DNA of 64,000 nt, from positions 1 through 64,000 of the forward strand of contig NZ_QUBS01000080.1 of NCBI RefSeq assembly GCF_003390925.1. Direction: 5' to 3'. The position numbers and the translations under genes were made by a program. This DNA comes from Trinickia diaoshuihuensis (GTDB lineage Bacteria; Pseudomonadota; Gammaproteobacteria; Burkholderiales; Burkholderiaceae). Below, piece after piece: positions 26,397 through 34,241 of the stretch (the first letter of the stretch is position 1; every line of letters begins with the position of its first letter). Under the pieces are notes generated by a model that had not been told where the DNA came from, searched no databases, and saw only the letters and a program-made list of their open reading frames with translations.

Positions 26397-27634
26397 CCCG
26401 GAACGCCCTTTTTGCGCTGGCGCTCATTGCGCCTTTCTTGTCCGCGTGCGGAGGTGGAGGTGGCGGCGGCGGTAGTGCCGCCACCGGCGCGGCCGGCAGT
26501 TCGGCTGCCGCCGCCGATCGGCTCTGTCCCGCCTCGCTCGACTACGGCACCGTCTTCACGGGCGGCGGTGGCGACGGCGAACTCGTGAAGATGCAGATCG
26601 ATACGACGAAGATGACCTGGCAGGTGACCTACGTCGAATCGGCGATCCCGGCCACGACCGGCACCGTCACGCCCTCGCGCGCGGGCATGACGCAAAGCGG
26701 CACGCTGGCGGCCGAAACGCTGCTGCCGACGCAAAAGCAAAACGAATGCGCGTATTACCTGCAAGGCGCGAGCCTCGATCCGAACAAGCCCGCCCGCATC
26801 TTCGTCGGCCAAGGCGTGCTGGGCGGCACGATTCCGGGCAAGGAAATCCAATACAACGGAATCGCCGGGTTCGGCGCCGTTCCCGACAAGTCCTTTCCGT
26901 ATTTCCCGTTCATCGGCTTCTCTTCGCTCGAGACGAACCTCGCCAACGTCGCGGGAAGCTACAACCAGATCGGCTATCACATCATTCCGTCGCAGAACTA
27001 CGCGACCGTGCCCGTCGATGCGACGATCACGATCCATGCGGACGGTACGTGGAGCGAGACCGACAACGTCGGCGTGAACGCGGGCAAAACGCAGCAGGCG
27101 GGGACCAACTGGGCGCTGTCGAGCGACGGCAGCGGCGCCTTCGAGACGGACGCGTTTCAGAGCCAGGCCAAGGCGACGAACGCGGTGACGCCCGCCGGCA
27201 AGGGCTTCATGATCGTCGGCAAGCTGCGCAATCAGTTGGTCCCGATCCTGATCCGCACGGGCTACGCGAATCCATCGACCTTCCAAGCCGACGACGAATC
27301 GGGCATCTCCATCCTTGCGCCGCAAACGCCGGTTGCCGTCGACACGCAAGACGGCCAGTACATCGGCGTGGATAGCCAGTTCGCGTATCGGGCGACCGCG
27401 CTCGAAGGAACGGAAGCGACGATGCTCGACCCCTACCAGCCGTCCAACGCCTCGCTCGCGACACCGCTCGATCTGAGCTTCGCGAACCTCGTGCCGGGCG
27501 TCGTCACCTCGGCCGTTCATGAGGCATCGTCGAATGTGGCCACGGGCAAGCTCGTCTTCACGGGCGGCGTGTTCGGCTATCTCTACAACGAGAACACATC
27601 GCCTTACTTCACGATCAACGCGTTCGTCCAATAA
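26393..27634 (+). CDS. Burkholderia-type lipoprotein (DUF2957-like)
   Basis: A 413-aa lipoprotein; the signal ends at SACGGGGG with a lipobox Cys at about residue 19, followed by a poly-Gly/Ser/Ala tether. The mature domain has several beta-strand-rich segments with Gly/Thr/Asn turns and Cys residues in RLCPASLDYG and QNECAYYLQ that may form a disulfide. It resembles the Burkholderiaceae-restricted DUF2957 family, from memory and not verified. AATGGAGGAACGTC precedes the ATG. It is followed by ompW with 96 bases between. Probably surface or periplasmic; function unknown. Confidence 0.72.
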   Translation: MTRNALFALALIAPFLSACGGGGGGGGSAATGAAGSSAAAADRLCPASLDYGTVFTGGGGDGELVKMQIDTTKMTWQVTYVESAIPATTGTVTPSRAGMTQSGTLAAETLLPTQKQNECAYYLQGASLDPNKPARIFVGQGVLGGTIPGKEIQYNGIAGFGAVPDKSFPYFPFIGFSSLETNLANVAGSYNQIGYHIIPSQNYATVPVDATITIHADGTWSETDNVGVNAGKTQQAGTNWALSSDGSGAFETDAFQSQAKATNAVTPAGKGFMIVGKLRNQLVPILIRTGYANPSTFQADDESGISILAPQTPVAVDTQDGQYIGVDSQFAYRATALEGTEATMLDPYQPSNASLATPLDLSFANLVPGVVTSAVHEASSNVATGKLVFTGGVFGYLYNENTSPYFTINAFVQ

Positions 27635-27730
27635 CGAGCGCGTACCGTTGGGCATCGGCCGTCGGCTCGCCTTGCCCGCAAGGTGAGGCGAGAAGTACGG
27701 CCACATAAAAAAAGCAGACAGGGAGGAAAC

Positions 27731-28567
27731 ATGGATAAGACAACACGAATCGCCGCGTGCGCGGCGTTGCTGGGCGCGTTCGCCGGTGCGGCGCAGGCGC
27801 AGCATGCGGGCGATAACGTCGTCACGCTGGGCTGGTTTCACATCATGCCGCAAGACTCCAGCACCCCGATGACGACGTACGTCACGCCGCAGCCGATCGA
27901 TACGCCGCTGCGGCTGCCGAGCGCCTTCACCTCGCAGGGCACGGGGCTATCGACGACGAACGCGGACACGCTCGGACTCGTCTTCAGTCATTTCCTGACC
28001 GACCATATCGCGATGACCACGGTGGCCGGCGTCCCGCCGAAGTTCAAACTGAAGGGGCGCGGCTCGATCGTGCCGCCGGGACCCGCGGCCGCGCTCGGCA
28101 CCGAGAACCTCGACGATCCGGCAAACGAACCGATCGTCAAGAGCGTGCGCCAATGGAGCCCGGCGATGATGATCCAGTATTACTTCAATGCGCCGACCGC
28201 GAAATTCCGGCCGTTCGTCGGCGTGGGCGTGTCGTACAACTTCTTCACGAACATCGAGCTCAATCCTAACTTCGTCACGTCGACGCAGAACAATCTTGGC
28301 TCGGTGCTGGCGGCCGGGGCGGCAAGACCGGGGGTGACGAGCGTATCGGCGAAGGCATCGCCGTCGTGGGCACCGGTATTCAACGTGGGGGCCTCGTACG
28401 ACTTCACGGAGCACTGGGGCGTGAGCGCGTCGCTCACCTACATTCCGTTGAAGACGAATTCGACTGTGTATGTGCGCGCGGCCGACGGCACGCTGCTCGG
28501 CACAACGAAGGCACAACTGACGGCCGACCCGCTCATCACTTATGTGGCGGTGGCGTATAAGTTTTAG
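27731..28567 (+). CDS. OmpW-family outer membrane protein
   Basis: A 278-aa eight-stranded beta-barrel of the OmpW family, somewhat longer than E. coli OmpW (212 aa) because of an extra extracellular segment around residues 160-200. Signal peptide ends at GAAQAQ (residue 23). Family signs are VTLGWFHIMPQDSS, HFLTDHIAMTTVAGVPPKF and a C-terminal aromatic in VAVAYKF. GGAGGAAAC precedes ATG 27731. OmpW proteins pass small hydrophobic compounds. It lies after the lipoprotein gene and probably shares its transcript. Confidence 0.88.
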   Translation: MDKTTRIAACAALLGAFAGAAQAQHAGDNVVTLGWFHIMPQDSSTPMTTYVTPQPIDTPLRLPSAFTSQGTGLSTTNADTLGLVFSHFLTDHIAMTTVAGVPPKFKLKGRGSIVPPGPAAALGTENLDDPANEPIVKSVRQWSPAMMIQYYFNAPTAKFRPFVGVGVSYNFFTNIELNPNFVTSTQNNLGSVLAAGAARPGVTSVSAKASPSWAPVFNVGASYDFTEHWGVSASLTYIPLKTNSTVYVRAADGTLLGTTKAQLTADPLITYVAVAYKF

Positions 28568-28589
28568 GTGAAGTAGCCCACAACGACCA

Positions 28590-28611
28590 ACGGCTGCCTT
28601 TCGGCAGCCGT
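28590..28611 (+). terminator. Hairpin after ompW
   Basis: ACGGCTGCC pairs with GGCAGCCGT around TTTC, 23 bases after the ompW stop. There is no U-tract. Two more palindromes follow at 28649-28678 (CCCAC/GTGGG and CCCGGG-TT-CCCGGG). Confidence 0.5.
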
Positions 28612-28798
28612 CGCATGCGGGATTCTCTATCCACCTTCCAGCGGAATTCCCACTCCTGGTGGGACCCGGGTTCCCGGGCGGCGCTACGTTTTTTGCACTC
28701 GCTCGTACGTAGTTTTCAGTTGAGACTGTGCGCGATGCTCGCACGGCTGGTCAAGGAAGCTCAGCACTCACCGACGGTTGTCGATCGCACCGCCCATC

Positions 28799-28858
28799 GA
28801 AAAAAAAGCCCGCCAAACTGGCGGGCTGAATCCATATCAGAGGAGACATGGAGGAGAC
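28799..28858 (-). ncRNA. Probable small RNA with two anti-Shine-Dalgarno motifs
   Basis: On the minus strand a promoter-like pair (see 28865-28893) is followed by about 60 bases and a textbook terminator: AGCCCGCCA and TGGCGGGCT around GTT, then eight T. The predicted RNA starts near 28858 and carries TGTCTCCTC twice within its first 20 bases. Those CU-rich motifs are complementary to ribosome-binding sites, as in known Hfq-dependent or 'cuckoo'-type anti-SD RNAs. No ORF with a start and ribosome site fits inside. Alternatively the hairpin is simply the terminator of the receiver gene at 28960, 130 bases upstream, and the RNA a processed 3' end. Confidence 0.55.
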
Positions 28859-28864
28859 AACTTC

Positions 28865-28893
28865 ACTCTAGCAAACCGTTTGATGCGATGCAA
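28865..28893 (-). promoter_or_regulatory. Sigma-70-like promoter of the putative small RNA
   Basis: On the minus strand: -35 TTGCAT (28893-28888), a 17-base spacer, and extended -10 TGCTAGAGT (28873-28865). Four of six matches in each hexamer plus the TGn extension. It fires towards the hairpin at 28807-28827. Confidence 0.5.
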
Positions 28894-28959
28894 CAGACCC
28901 TATTGACGCACCGCCCGCGCGTTGCCCGCACGCAACAGATCGCGACAAAAACCCGCCCG

Positions 28960-29451
28960 TCATACGAGCGTCAACGAAAGCAGAAAGCCCAACTGGTCGA
29001 CGCCGACCGGCTTCACCAGATGGACATCGAAGCCGGCGGCCAATGCCATCTCGCGGTACTGCGGCTGCCCCCACCCCGTCAGCGCAATTAGCAGCAATGC
29101 GGATTGCCCAACCAGCTCCCGCATCGTGCGTGCCGCGGACAAGCCGTCCAGCAACGGCGCGCCGACATCGATCAACGCCGCATCGGGCGGCGAGCGACGC
29201 GCCAACTCGAGCGCCTCCTCGACACCTCGCGCCGAGATCGCCTCGTAACCGAGACTCTCGACCAGGTTGATCAGCATGGTGCGGGCGGTGTCGTCGCGAT
29301 CCGCGATGAGCACCCGCTTACGATGCTGGGCGGCGGCGGACGGCACGTGCGCCGCGCTTGTGTCCGAGTGGCGATGCCAATCGTGTCTTTCCGTACTTTC
29401 GTCCGTTACGTTCGCGAGCGATGCTTGCGCGCCGTACCCATCGGATTTCAT
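28960..29451 (-). CDS. Stand-alone receiver-domain protein
   Basis: A 163-aa protein whose last 120 residues are a receiver domain and nothing else. The acidic residues occur in IADRDD, phosphoacceptor Asp95 is in AALIDVG, and Thr125 (IALTGWG) and Lys147 (LVKPVG) are present, so phosphorylation is plausible. The first 40 residues are polar and probably disordered. No output domain, kinase or HPt gene is adjacent. Such proteins act by protein contact or as phosphate sinks. Starts at ATG 29451 or a later codon. The region between its stop and the terminator at 28807 may contain a small RNA. Confidence 0.75.
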   Translation of the reverse strand: MKSDGYGAQASLANVTDESTERHDWHRHSDTSAAHVPSAAAQHRKRVLIADRDDTARTMLINLVESLGYEAISARGVEEALELARRSPPDAALIDVGAPLLDGLSAARTMRELVGQSALLLIALTGWGQPQYREMALAAGFDVHLVKPVGVDQLGFLLSLTLV

Positions 29452-29878
29452 TGCTTCATCCTCGTTGCACAGTGCCTATCGAGCAGGCCGGCGCGATTCG
29501 CGCTCGGCTCGCCTATGGTCTTTCGCGTTGTCACGGATCCGATCACATCGATTCAAACAAGCGTTTGGAGACTCACTTCAGCGCTCGATTAAAAATAAGG
29601 GTTTCTGCTGACATACGCAAAAATTTTTTTCGATCGCCGACTGGCGAGACGCTTCATTCGTCCGATTGAAACACCTCGATCCAGCCCGCGCGGCCGCCTC
29701 GCCTCGCGCTCGCTCCCTCATTAAAACGCGCCTTCCACCGAAGTTTTCGCCTCGACTGCCCTCCGTCTGTGCCCCGTCGCCGCGGGAATGCGTTACTTCA
29801 GCCTAAAGTTCGGCGCCGCGCGTCCGTTCAACGCAGAAGAAGGCGCCTCGCCGATGCATCTGGAACGAAGGAAACGCA
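29452..29878. other. Divergent intergenic region before the DUF2844 gene
   Basis: 427 bp between the receiver gene and the DUF2844 gene. It is moderately AT-rich around 29585-29650 (AAAAATAAGGG, AAAAATTTTTTTCGATC), consistent with promoters. AACGAAGGAAAC before 29879 is the ribosome site. I see no gene. Confidence 0.4.
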
Positions 29879-30340
29879 GTGAAATCGCATTTTTATTCGA
29901 GCGCAATGGCTGTCGCGCTCGCCGCGGCAAGCACCCTCGCCGCTCCGCAAGCTCGGGCCGCCCTCGGCCAGCATGTCGAAAGCGTCGCGAGCGACGCCAC
30001 CCACCTCACGGCAATAGCGCACGCAAGCATCGTGCAAGGCGCTTACGCCGTCCATACGATCTCGCTGCCATCCGGCACGCTCGTGCGCGAGTACGTTGGT
30101 GCCGACGGGATCGTGTTCGGCGTGGCCTGGGAAGGGCCCACGCTCCCCGATCTGAAGACGACGCTGGGCGCGGCATTCGACCGCTTCGCCACGGCCAACG
30201 CCACGCGCGGAGGCAGTCCGCTCGCCGTGTCGGCCGACGACCTCGTCGTCTATTCGGGCGGACACCTGCGCGCTTTCTCCGGACGCGCCTATCTGCCCCA
30301 TGCGCTACCGGCCGGTGTCGATGCCGGCGTCGTTCGCTAA
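29879..30340 (+). CDS. DUF2844-family exported protein
   Basis: A 153-aa secreted protein, start GTG 29879 with GAAGGAAAC upstream. The signal peptide ends near PQARA (residue 28). The mature 125 residues hold a compact domain with SLPSGTLVREYV, GVAWEGPTLPDLKTTLG and a C-terminal GGSPLAVSADDLVVYSGG; no Cys. In Burkholderiaceae DUF2844 genes typically sit next to DUF3443 genes, as here (12 bases apart, so one operon). The function is not established. The tight pairing with a pepsin-like protein suggests a folding helper, inhibitor or substrate-delivery partner; this is inference. Confidence 0.78.
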   Translation: MKSHFYSSAMAVALAAASTLAAPQARAALGQHVESVASDATHLTAIAHASIVQGAYAVHTISLPSGTLVREYVGADGIVFGVAWEGPTLPDLKTTLGAAFDRFATANATRGGSPLAVSADDLVVYSGGHLRAFSGRAYLPHALPAGVDAGVVR

Positions 30341-30352
30341 GGAGTACGAACG

Positions 30353-31600
30353 ATGTTCCGACTCGATACCTCGACAATCGTCAAATGGGCGATGGCACTG
30401 TTCGTCGCATGTTCGATCGCGGCATGCGGCGGCGGTGGCGCAAGCTCCGGTTCCGCGTCCGGCTCGATCAGCAATACGTCGGCGTCGCCATCGGCGCCAC
30501 CGGCCGCCAATGTCGCCGCGATCACCGTCGATCACGGCGTCGCCGGCGTGCCGAACATGCCCTTCGTGAGCGTCACCGTCTGCGCGCCCGGCACCGCGAA
30601 CTGCCAGACGATCGACCACGTGCTCGTCGATACCGGCTCTTGGGGCCTGCGCGTGTTCGCCTCGGAATTGCCCGCTTCCGTGGCGCTACCGCAGCAGACG
30701 AACGGCAACGGCGGCGCCCTCGCGGAATGCATGCAGTTCTTCGACGGCTACACCTGGGGCTCGGTGCGCACGGCCGACGTTCAGATCGGCGGCGAGCATG
30801 CCAGGTCCCTGCCGATTCAACTCATCGATCCCAATTACGCCGCCGTCCCGAGCACGTGCGCCAATGTGGGTGCGCCCCGCAACACGCCGAACACGCTCGC
30901 GGCCAATGGCATTCTGGGCATCGGCGTGTTCAAACACGACTGCGGGGCGGCGTGCGCAAGCCAAGCGATCGCAGGCACTTATTACACTTGCTCAGGCACT
31001 AACTGCACACCGACCGCCGTGGCCGAATCGTTGCAGGTCGCGAACCCCGTGCCGTATTTCGGCACCGATGGCAACGGCGTCGTCATCAGCCTGCCGGCCG
31101 TCCCGGGCGCCGGCGCCGCCAGCGTTAGCGGAGAGTTGATTTTCGGGATCGGCACGCAAAGCAACAACGGCCTGGCATCGGCGCAGGTGATCGCCGTCGA
31201 TGCCGCCCGCGGCGTCTTCACGACGGCGCAAAACGGCACGACCTATACGCGCGGCTTCATCGACAGCGGCTCGACGGGACTGTTTTTCGAAACGAATTTG
31301 ATGTCGGCATGCGCTAGCCCCGATCAAGCCTATTACTGCCCGAGCGGCACAGAGCAGTTCAGTGCGGTCAACACGGGCTCCGACGGACGGACGAGCAGCG
31401 TCACGTTCAGCGTCGGCAATGCCGCGCAGATCTGGCAAGCCTCGGGCGGCGCGGCGGCGATGCCGTTGTTCGCCGGGCCCGCGTTCGTGGGGTCGCAAGA
31501 CTTCGATTGGGGCTTGCCGTTCTTTTACGGTCGCCGCGTCTACACCGCGATCGAACAACAGCCCACGCCGGCGGGGGCCGGGCCGTATTTCGCCTATTGA
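30353..31600 (+). CDS. DUF3443 lipoprotein with pepsin-like aspartic protease features
   Basis: A 415-aa lipoprotein. The signal ends at SIAACGGGG (lipobox Cys25), then a Ser/Gly/Ala tether to about residue 55. Two active-site-type motifs are visible: LVDTGSWGL (Asp93-Thr-Gly-Ser) and FIDSGSTGLFF (Asp304-Ser-Gly-Ser). Each is followed by the hydrophobic-hydrophobic-Gly element typical of pepsin lobes: NGILGIGVF (about 185-193) and FDWGLPFFYGRRVYTAIE near the C-terminus. Spacing of about 211 residues between the two Asp fits a bilobal A1-type fold. Ten or so Cys probably form disulfides. It is usually named only by DUF number; protease activity is my inference. Cotranscribed with the DUF2844 gene and ends at a bidirectional terminator. 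Confidence 0.8.
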   Translation: MFRLDTSTIVKWAMALFVACSIAACGGGGASSGSASGSISNTSASPSAPPAANVAAITVDHGVAGVPNMPFVSVTVCAPGTANCQTIDHVLVDTGSWGLRVFASELPASVALPQQTNGNGGALAECMQFFDGYTWGSVRTADVQIGGEHARSLPIQLIDPNYAAVPSTCANVGAPRNTPNTLAANGILGIGVFKHDCGAACASQAIAGTYYTCSGTNCTPTAVAESLQVANPVPYFGTDGNGVVISLPAVPGAGAASVSGELIFGIGTQSNNGLASAQVIAVDAARGVFTTAQNGTTYTRGFIDSGSTGLFFETNLMSACASPDQAYYCPSGTEQFSAVNTGSDGRTSSVTFSVGNAAQIWQASGGAAAMPLFAGPAFVGSQDFDWGLPFFYGRRVYTAIEQQPTPAGAGPYFAY

Positions 31601-31637
31601 CCGCCTGTCGATCTGAGGAAGCACCTGCCCGGCAAAA

Positions 31638-31670
31638 AGGGGCGACGCATCGATTGCGTCGCCCCTCTTT
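31638..31670. terminator. Bidirectional intrinsic terminator
   Basis: AGGGGCGACGCA pairs with TGCGTCGCCCCT (12 bp, loop TCGAT), followed by CTTTC on the plus strand and preceded by AAAAA, giving a T-run on the minus strand. It serves the DUF3443 gene and the convergent LysE-type gene. Confidence 0.88.
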
Positions 31671-31707
31671 CGTTCCAGCGCGCCATATGGCGCATATGGC
31701 GGTGAGT

Positions 31708-32352
31708 TCAGTGCCGCACGAGCGCCATCATCGCGCCGAAGCCGACGAATACGCCCCCCGTGAGCCGGTTGAATGCGCGAGCGACGCGGCCGCTTCTGAG
31801 CGTCGTGCCGATCCGCGCCCCGCAGACCGCGTAGACGAGATACCAGCTCACTTCGATCACGGCGAAGGTTGCGACGAGGATGCCGAATTGCGGCAGCGTC
31901 GGCTTGGACGCGTCGATGAATTGGGGCAAAAGCGCGGCGGCAAATAGGATCGCTTTCGGGTTGCTGCTCGCAACGAGAAAGCCGCTGCGATAGAGCGCGC
32001 CGAGCGAGCGCGAAGGTTTGGCCGAGGCGCCGGGCGCGGTTTGCGCCGCCGCACTCGCGTCGTCATCGACTTTGGCGCGCCACGACTTCACGCCGAGATA
32101 AATCAAATAGGCCGCGCCGATGAGCCGCAAGGCGTCGAACATCGTCGGCCAGGCCTTGAGAAACACGCCGAGTCCCGCGGCGGAGATCGATAGCATGAGC
32201 ACGAGCGCCGACAAGCAGCCGGCCATCGTTGCCCCGGCCCGACGAATCGAATGCTGGGCGCTTGCCGTCATGACGACGAGCATATTCGGACCGGGAATGG
32301 CGCTGACGACGAAAACGGTAGCGACGAACAGCCACCACGTATGCAAACTCAT
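31708..32352 (-). CDS. LysE/RhtB-family exporter
   Basis: A 214-aa inner-membrane exporter of amino acids or derivatives with the usual six helices. Family marks are SAIPGPNMLVVMTASA near residue 18 and the C-terminal VFVGFGAMMAL. A hydrophilic segment with ASAAAQTAPGASAKPSRS (about residues 100-120) separates helices 3 and 4. ATG 32352 is the sensible start; the frame upstream is Arg-rich and not coding. Substrate cannot be predicted. The next gene (32493, same strand) is an oxidoreductase 140 bases upstream. Confidence 0.87.
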   Translation of the reverse strand: MSLHTWWLFVATVFVVSAIPGPNMLVVMTASAQHSIRRAGATMAGCLSALVLMLSISAAGLGVFLKAWPTMFDALRLIGAAYLIYLGVKSWRAKVDDDASAAAQTAPGASAKPSRSLGALYRSGFLVASSNPKAILFAAALLPQFIDASKPTLPQFGILVATFAVIEVSWYLVYAVCGARIGTTLRSGRVARAFNRLTGGVFVGFGAMMALVRH

Positions 32353-32492
32353 GACGCGAAGTCTCCGGTAAGGACGTGAACCGGCGATTATGCGCCCGAT
32401 CTCCGGTTCGTGCGTCCCGCGGGCATGCTCGCTCTCCTTTGGTACGGAGATTCGTAGTGGGATGTCCGCGGCGCAACGAACTCGGCGCGGTA

Positions 32493-33362
32493 TTAGCGCC
32501 CCGCGCGCCGCGCCGCCACTTCGCCGAGAACGGCAAAGTCCTGCTCGCCCTCGCCGCGCGCCATGACCTCGACGAGGTTGTCGCGCACGAGGCTCGCGAG
32601 CGGCATCGGCGTCGAAGTTGCCTCGGCCGCCGCCATCGCCAGGCGCACGTCCTTCAGTCCGAGCCGCGCCTTGAACATCGCCGGCTCGTAGCGGCGCTCC
32701 GCGATCAGCTTGCCGTAACCGGCATAAACGGGGCCGGGGAAAGCGCTCGACGTGATGACGTCGAGGTAGTCGGTCATCGCGACGCCGTACCCGGCCAACA
32801 GCGAGGCGGCCTCGCCGAGCGCTTCGATCGCCGAGGCGAGCGTGAAATTGGCCGCGAGTTTGATCACGTTCGCGTGCTGGGGGAGCGAGCCGATGCGGCA
32901 CGTCTTTTGTCCGACGACATCGAAGATCGGCTGCACGCGGTCGAGGGCCTCGGCGGGGCCCGCCGCCATGATCGTGAGCTTGCCGGCGGCCGCCACGTCG
33001 GGCCGACCCATGACGGGCGCGGCGACGTAGTGGATCCCGCGCGCGGCGTGATCGCGCGCCATCGTCTCGGCCAATGCGACGGAGATCGTCGCCATGTTGA
33101 CGTGAACGAGATCGCGCGGCGCCCCGCCGAGCAACGCGGCATCGATCGTCTCGGCGACGGCCGCATCATCCGCGAGCATCGAAAAGACGGCGTCGCCGGC
33201 AAAGGCGTCCGAGGGAGCGTCGACGAGGGTCGCGCCCAGCGCCACGAGCGGCTGCGCGCGCTCGCGCGTGCGGTTCCAGACGCGCACTCGATGCCCCGCT
33301 TTCAAGATGTTTTCGACGATCGCGTGGCCCATGCTGCCTAGGCCGATAAAACCGATATCCAT
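32493..33362 (-). CDS. 3-hydroxyisobutyrate dehydrogenase-family oxidoreductase
   Basis: A 289-aa NAD(P)-dependent beta-hydroxyacid dehydrogenase. It begins with the Rossmann loop MDIGFIGLGSMG, and has NMATISVALAE, the substrate loop APVMGRPDVAAAG and catalytic Lys in HANVIKLAANF. Sequence style fits the glyoxylate/succinic-semialdehyde reductase branch as well as 3-hydroxyisobutyrate dehydrogenase; substrate undetermined. Start ATG 33362 has AAGGAGTCA upstream, better than ATG 33377. Monocistronic or together with the LysE gene downstream. Confidence 0.87.
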   Translation of the reverse strand: MDIGFIGLGSMGHAIVENILKAGHRVRVWNRTRERAQPLVALGATLVDAPSDAFAGDAVFSMLADDAAVAETIDAALLGGAPRDLVHVNMATISVALAETMARDHAARGIHYVAAPVMGRPDVAAAGKLTIMAAGPAEALDRVQPIFDVVGQKTCRIGSLPQHANVIKLAANFTLASAIEALGEAASLLAGYGVAMTDYLDVITSSAFPGPVYAGYGKLIAERRYEPAMFKARLGLKDVRLAMAAAEATSTPMPLASLVRDNLVEVMARGEGEQDFAVLGEVAARRAGR

Positions 33363-33461
33363 TGCTGACTCCTTCACTCAAAGAGCGGAAGTAAATCACG
33401 ATCGATGAGAACGTGCCCGGCGGCGCGCACGCGTTGCCGCCCGCGGTGCCATACTCTTGCC

Positions 33462-34241
33462 ATGCCGACCGTCACCGCCACGTTCCGGTTTTACGAAGAG
33501 CTGAACGATTTTCTCGCCCGGCCGCTTCGCGCTCGCGCCTTTAGCTGCGTCTGCGCGCACTGCGCGACGACCAAACATATGATCGAGGCGCTCGGCGTGC
33601 CGCATACCGAGGTCGAACTCATCATCGTCAACGGCGAATCGGTCGGCTTCGACCGCGTGCTCGAAGACGGCGATCGGGTGGCCGTCTATCCGAAGTTCGA
33701 GGCGCTCGACATCTCGCCGCTGCTACGCGTGCGAGAACGCCCGCTGCGTACGGTTCGCTTCGTCGCCGATGCGCATTTGGGCGGGCTCGCGCAACTGCTG
33801 CGCCTGGCCGGCTTCGACACGCTCTACGACAATCATTTTGCCGATGCGCAAATCGAAGCGCTCGCCATGGAGCAGGAGCGCATCGTCCTCACGCGCGATC
33901 GGGAGTTGCTCAAGCGCCGCACGATCACGCACGGCTGCTACGTCAGAGCGCTCAAGCCGCAAGCGCAATTGCGCGAGATCGTCGACCGCCTCGATCTGGC
34001 CGGCAGCGTGCGCCCGTTTCGGCTCTGCCTCGCATGCAACGCCCCGCTGCGGCGCATCGACAAAGCGCAGGCGCTCGGGCGCGCCCCGGAAGGCGTGCTC
34101 GAGCGCCATTCGCAGTTCGTCACGTGCGACGTATGCCGGCGCGTGTTTTGGGAAGGCTCGCACTGGCGCCGCATGCGCACGCTGATCGATTCGCTCGTGC
34201 CCGAGCACGGTCGAGACCTCAGAACGTCAACACCGTCCTGA
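33462..34241 (+). CDS. Ubiquitin-fold plus Mut7-C RNase domain protein
   Basis: A 259-aa cytoplasmic protein with two recognised parts: an N-terminal Mut7-C ubiquitin (ThiS/MoaD-like) fold (residues 1-90, ending around FEALDISPLL) and a Mut7-C PIN-like nuclease domain starting at VRFVADAHLGGLAQLLRLAG with ERIVLTRDRELL in the middle. The end is a zinc ribbon-like element with CLACN and CDVCRR. The acidic residues Asp in ADAH and LTRDRE are kept, so RNase activity is plausible. It probably acts on RNA; targets unknown. The 3' end overlaps the porin gene by 23 bases in convergent orientation. Confidence 0.82.
   Translation: MPTVTATFRFYEELNDFLARPLRARAFSCVCAHCATTKHMIEALGVPHTEVELIIVNGESVGFDRVLEDGDRVAVYPKFEALDISPLLRVRERPLRTVRFVADAHLGGLAQLLRLAGFDTLYDNHFADAQIEALAMEQERIVLTRDRELLKRRTITHGCYVRALKPQAQLREIVDRLDLAGSVRPFRLCLACNAPLRRIDKAQALGRAPEGVLERHSQFVTCDVCRRVFWEGSHWRRMRTLIDSLVPEHGRDLRTSTPS

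Noticed and set aside
26327-27853. 508-aa minus-strand frame over the DUF2957-like gene
   Set aside because: Shadow of the real gene; the plus strand has lipobox, ribosome site and natural composition.
28849-28872. Seven-codon plus-strand frame ATGGAGGAG... with AGAGGAG upstream
   Set aside because: The same bases are better explained by the minus-strand small RNA and promoter; the ribosome site is too close to the ATG.
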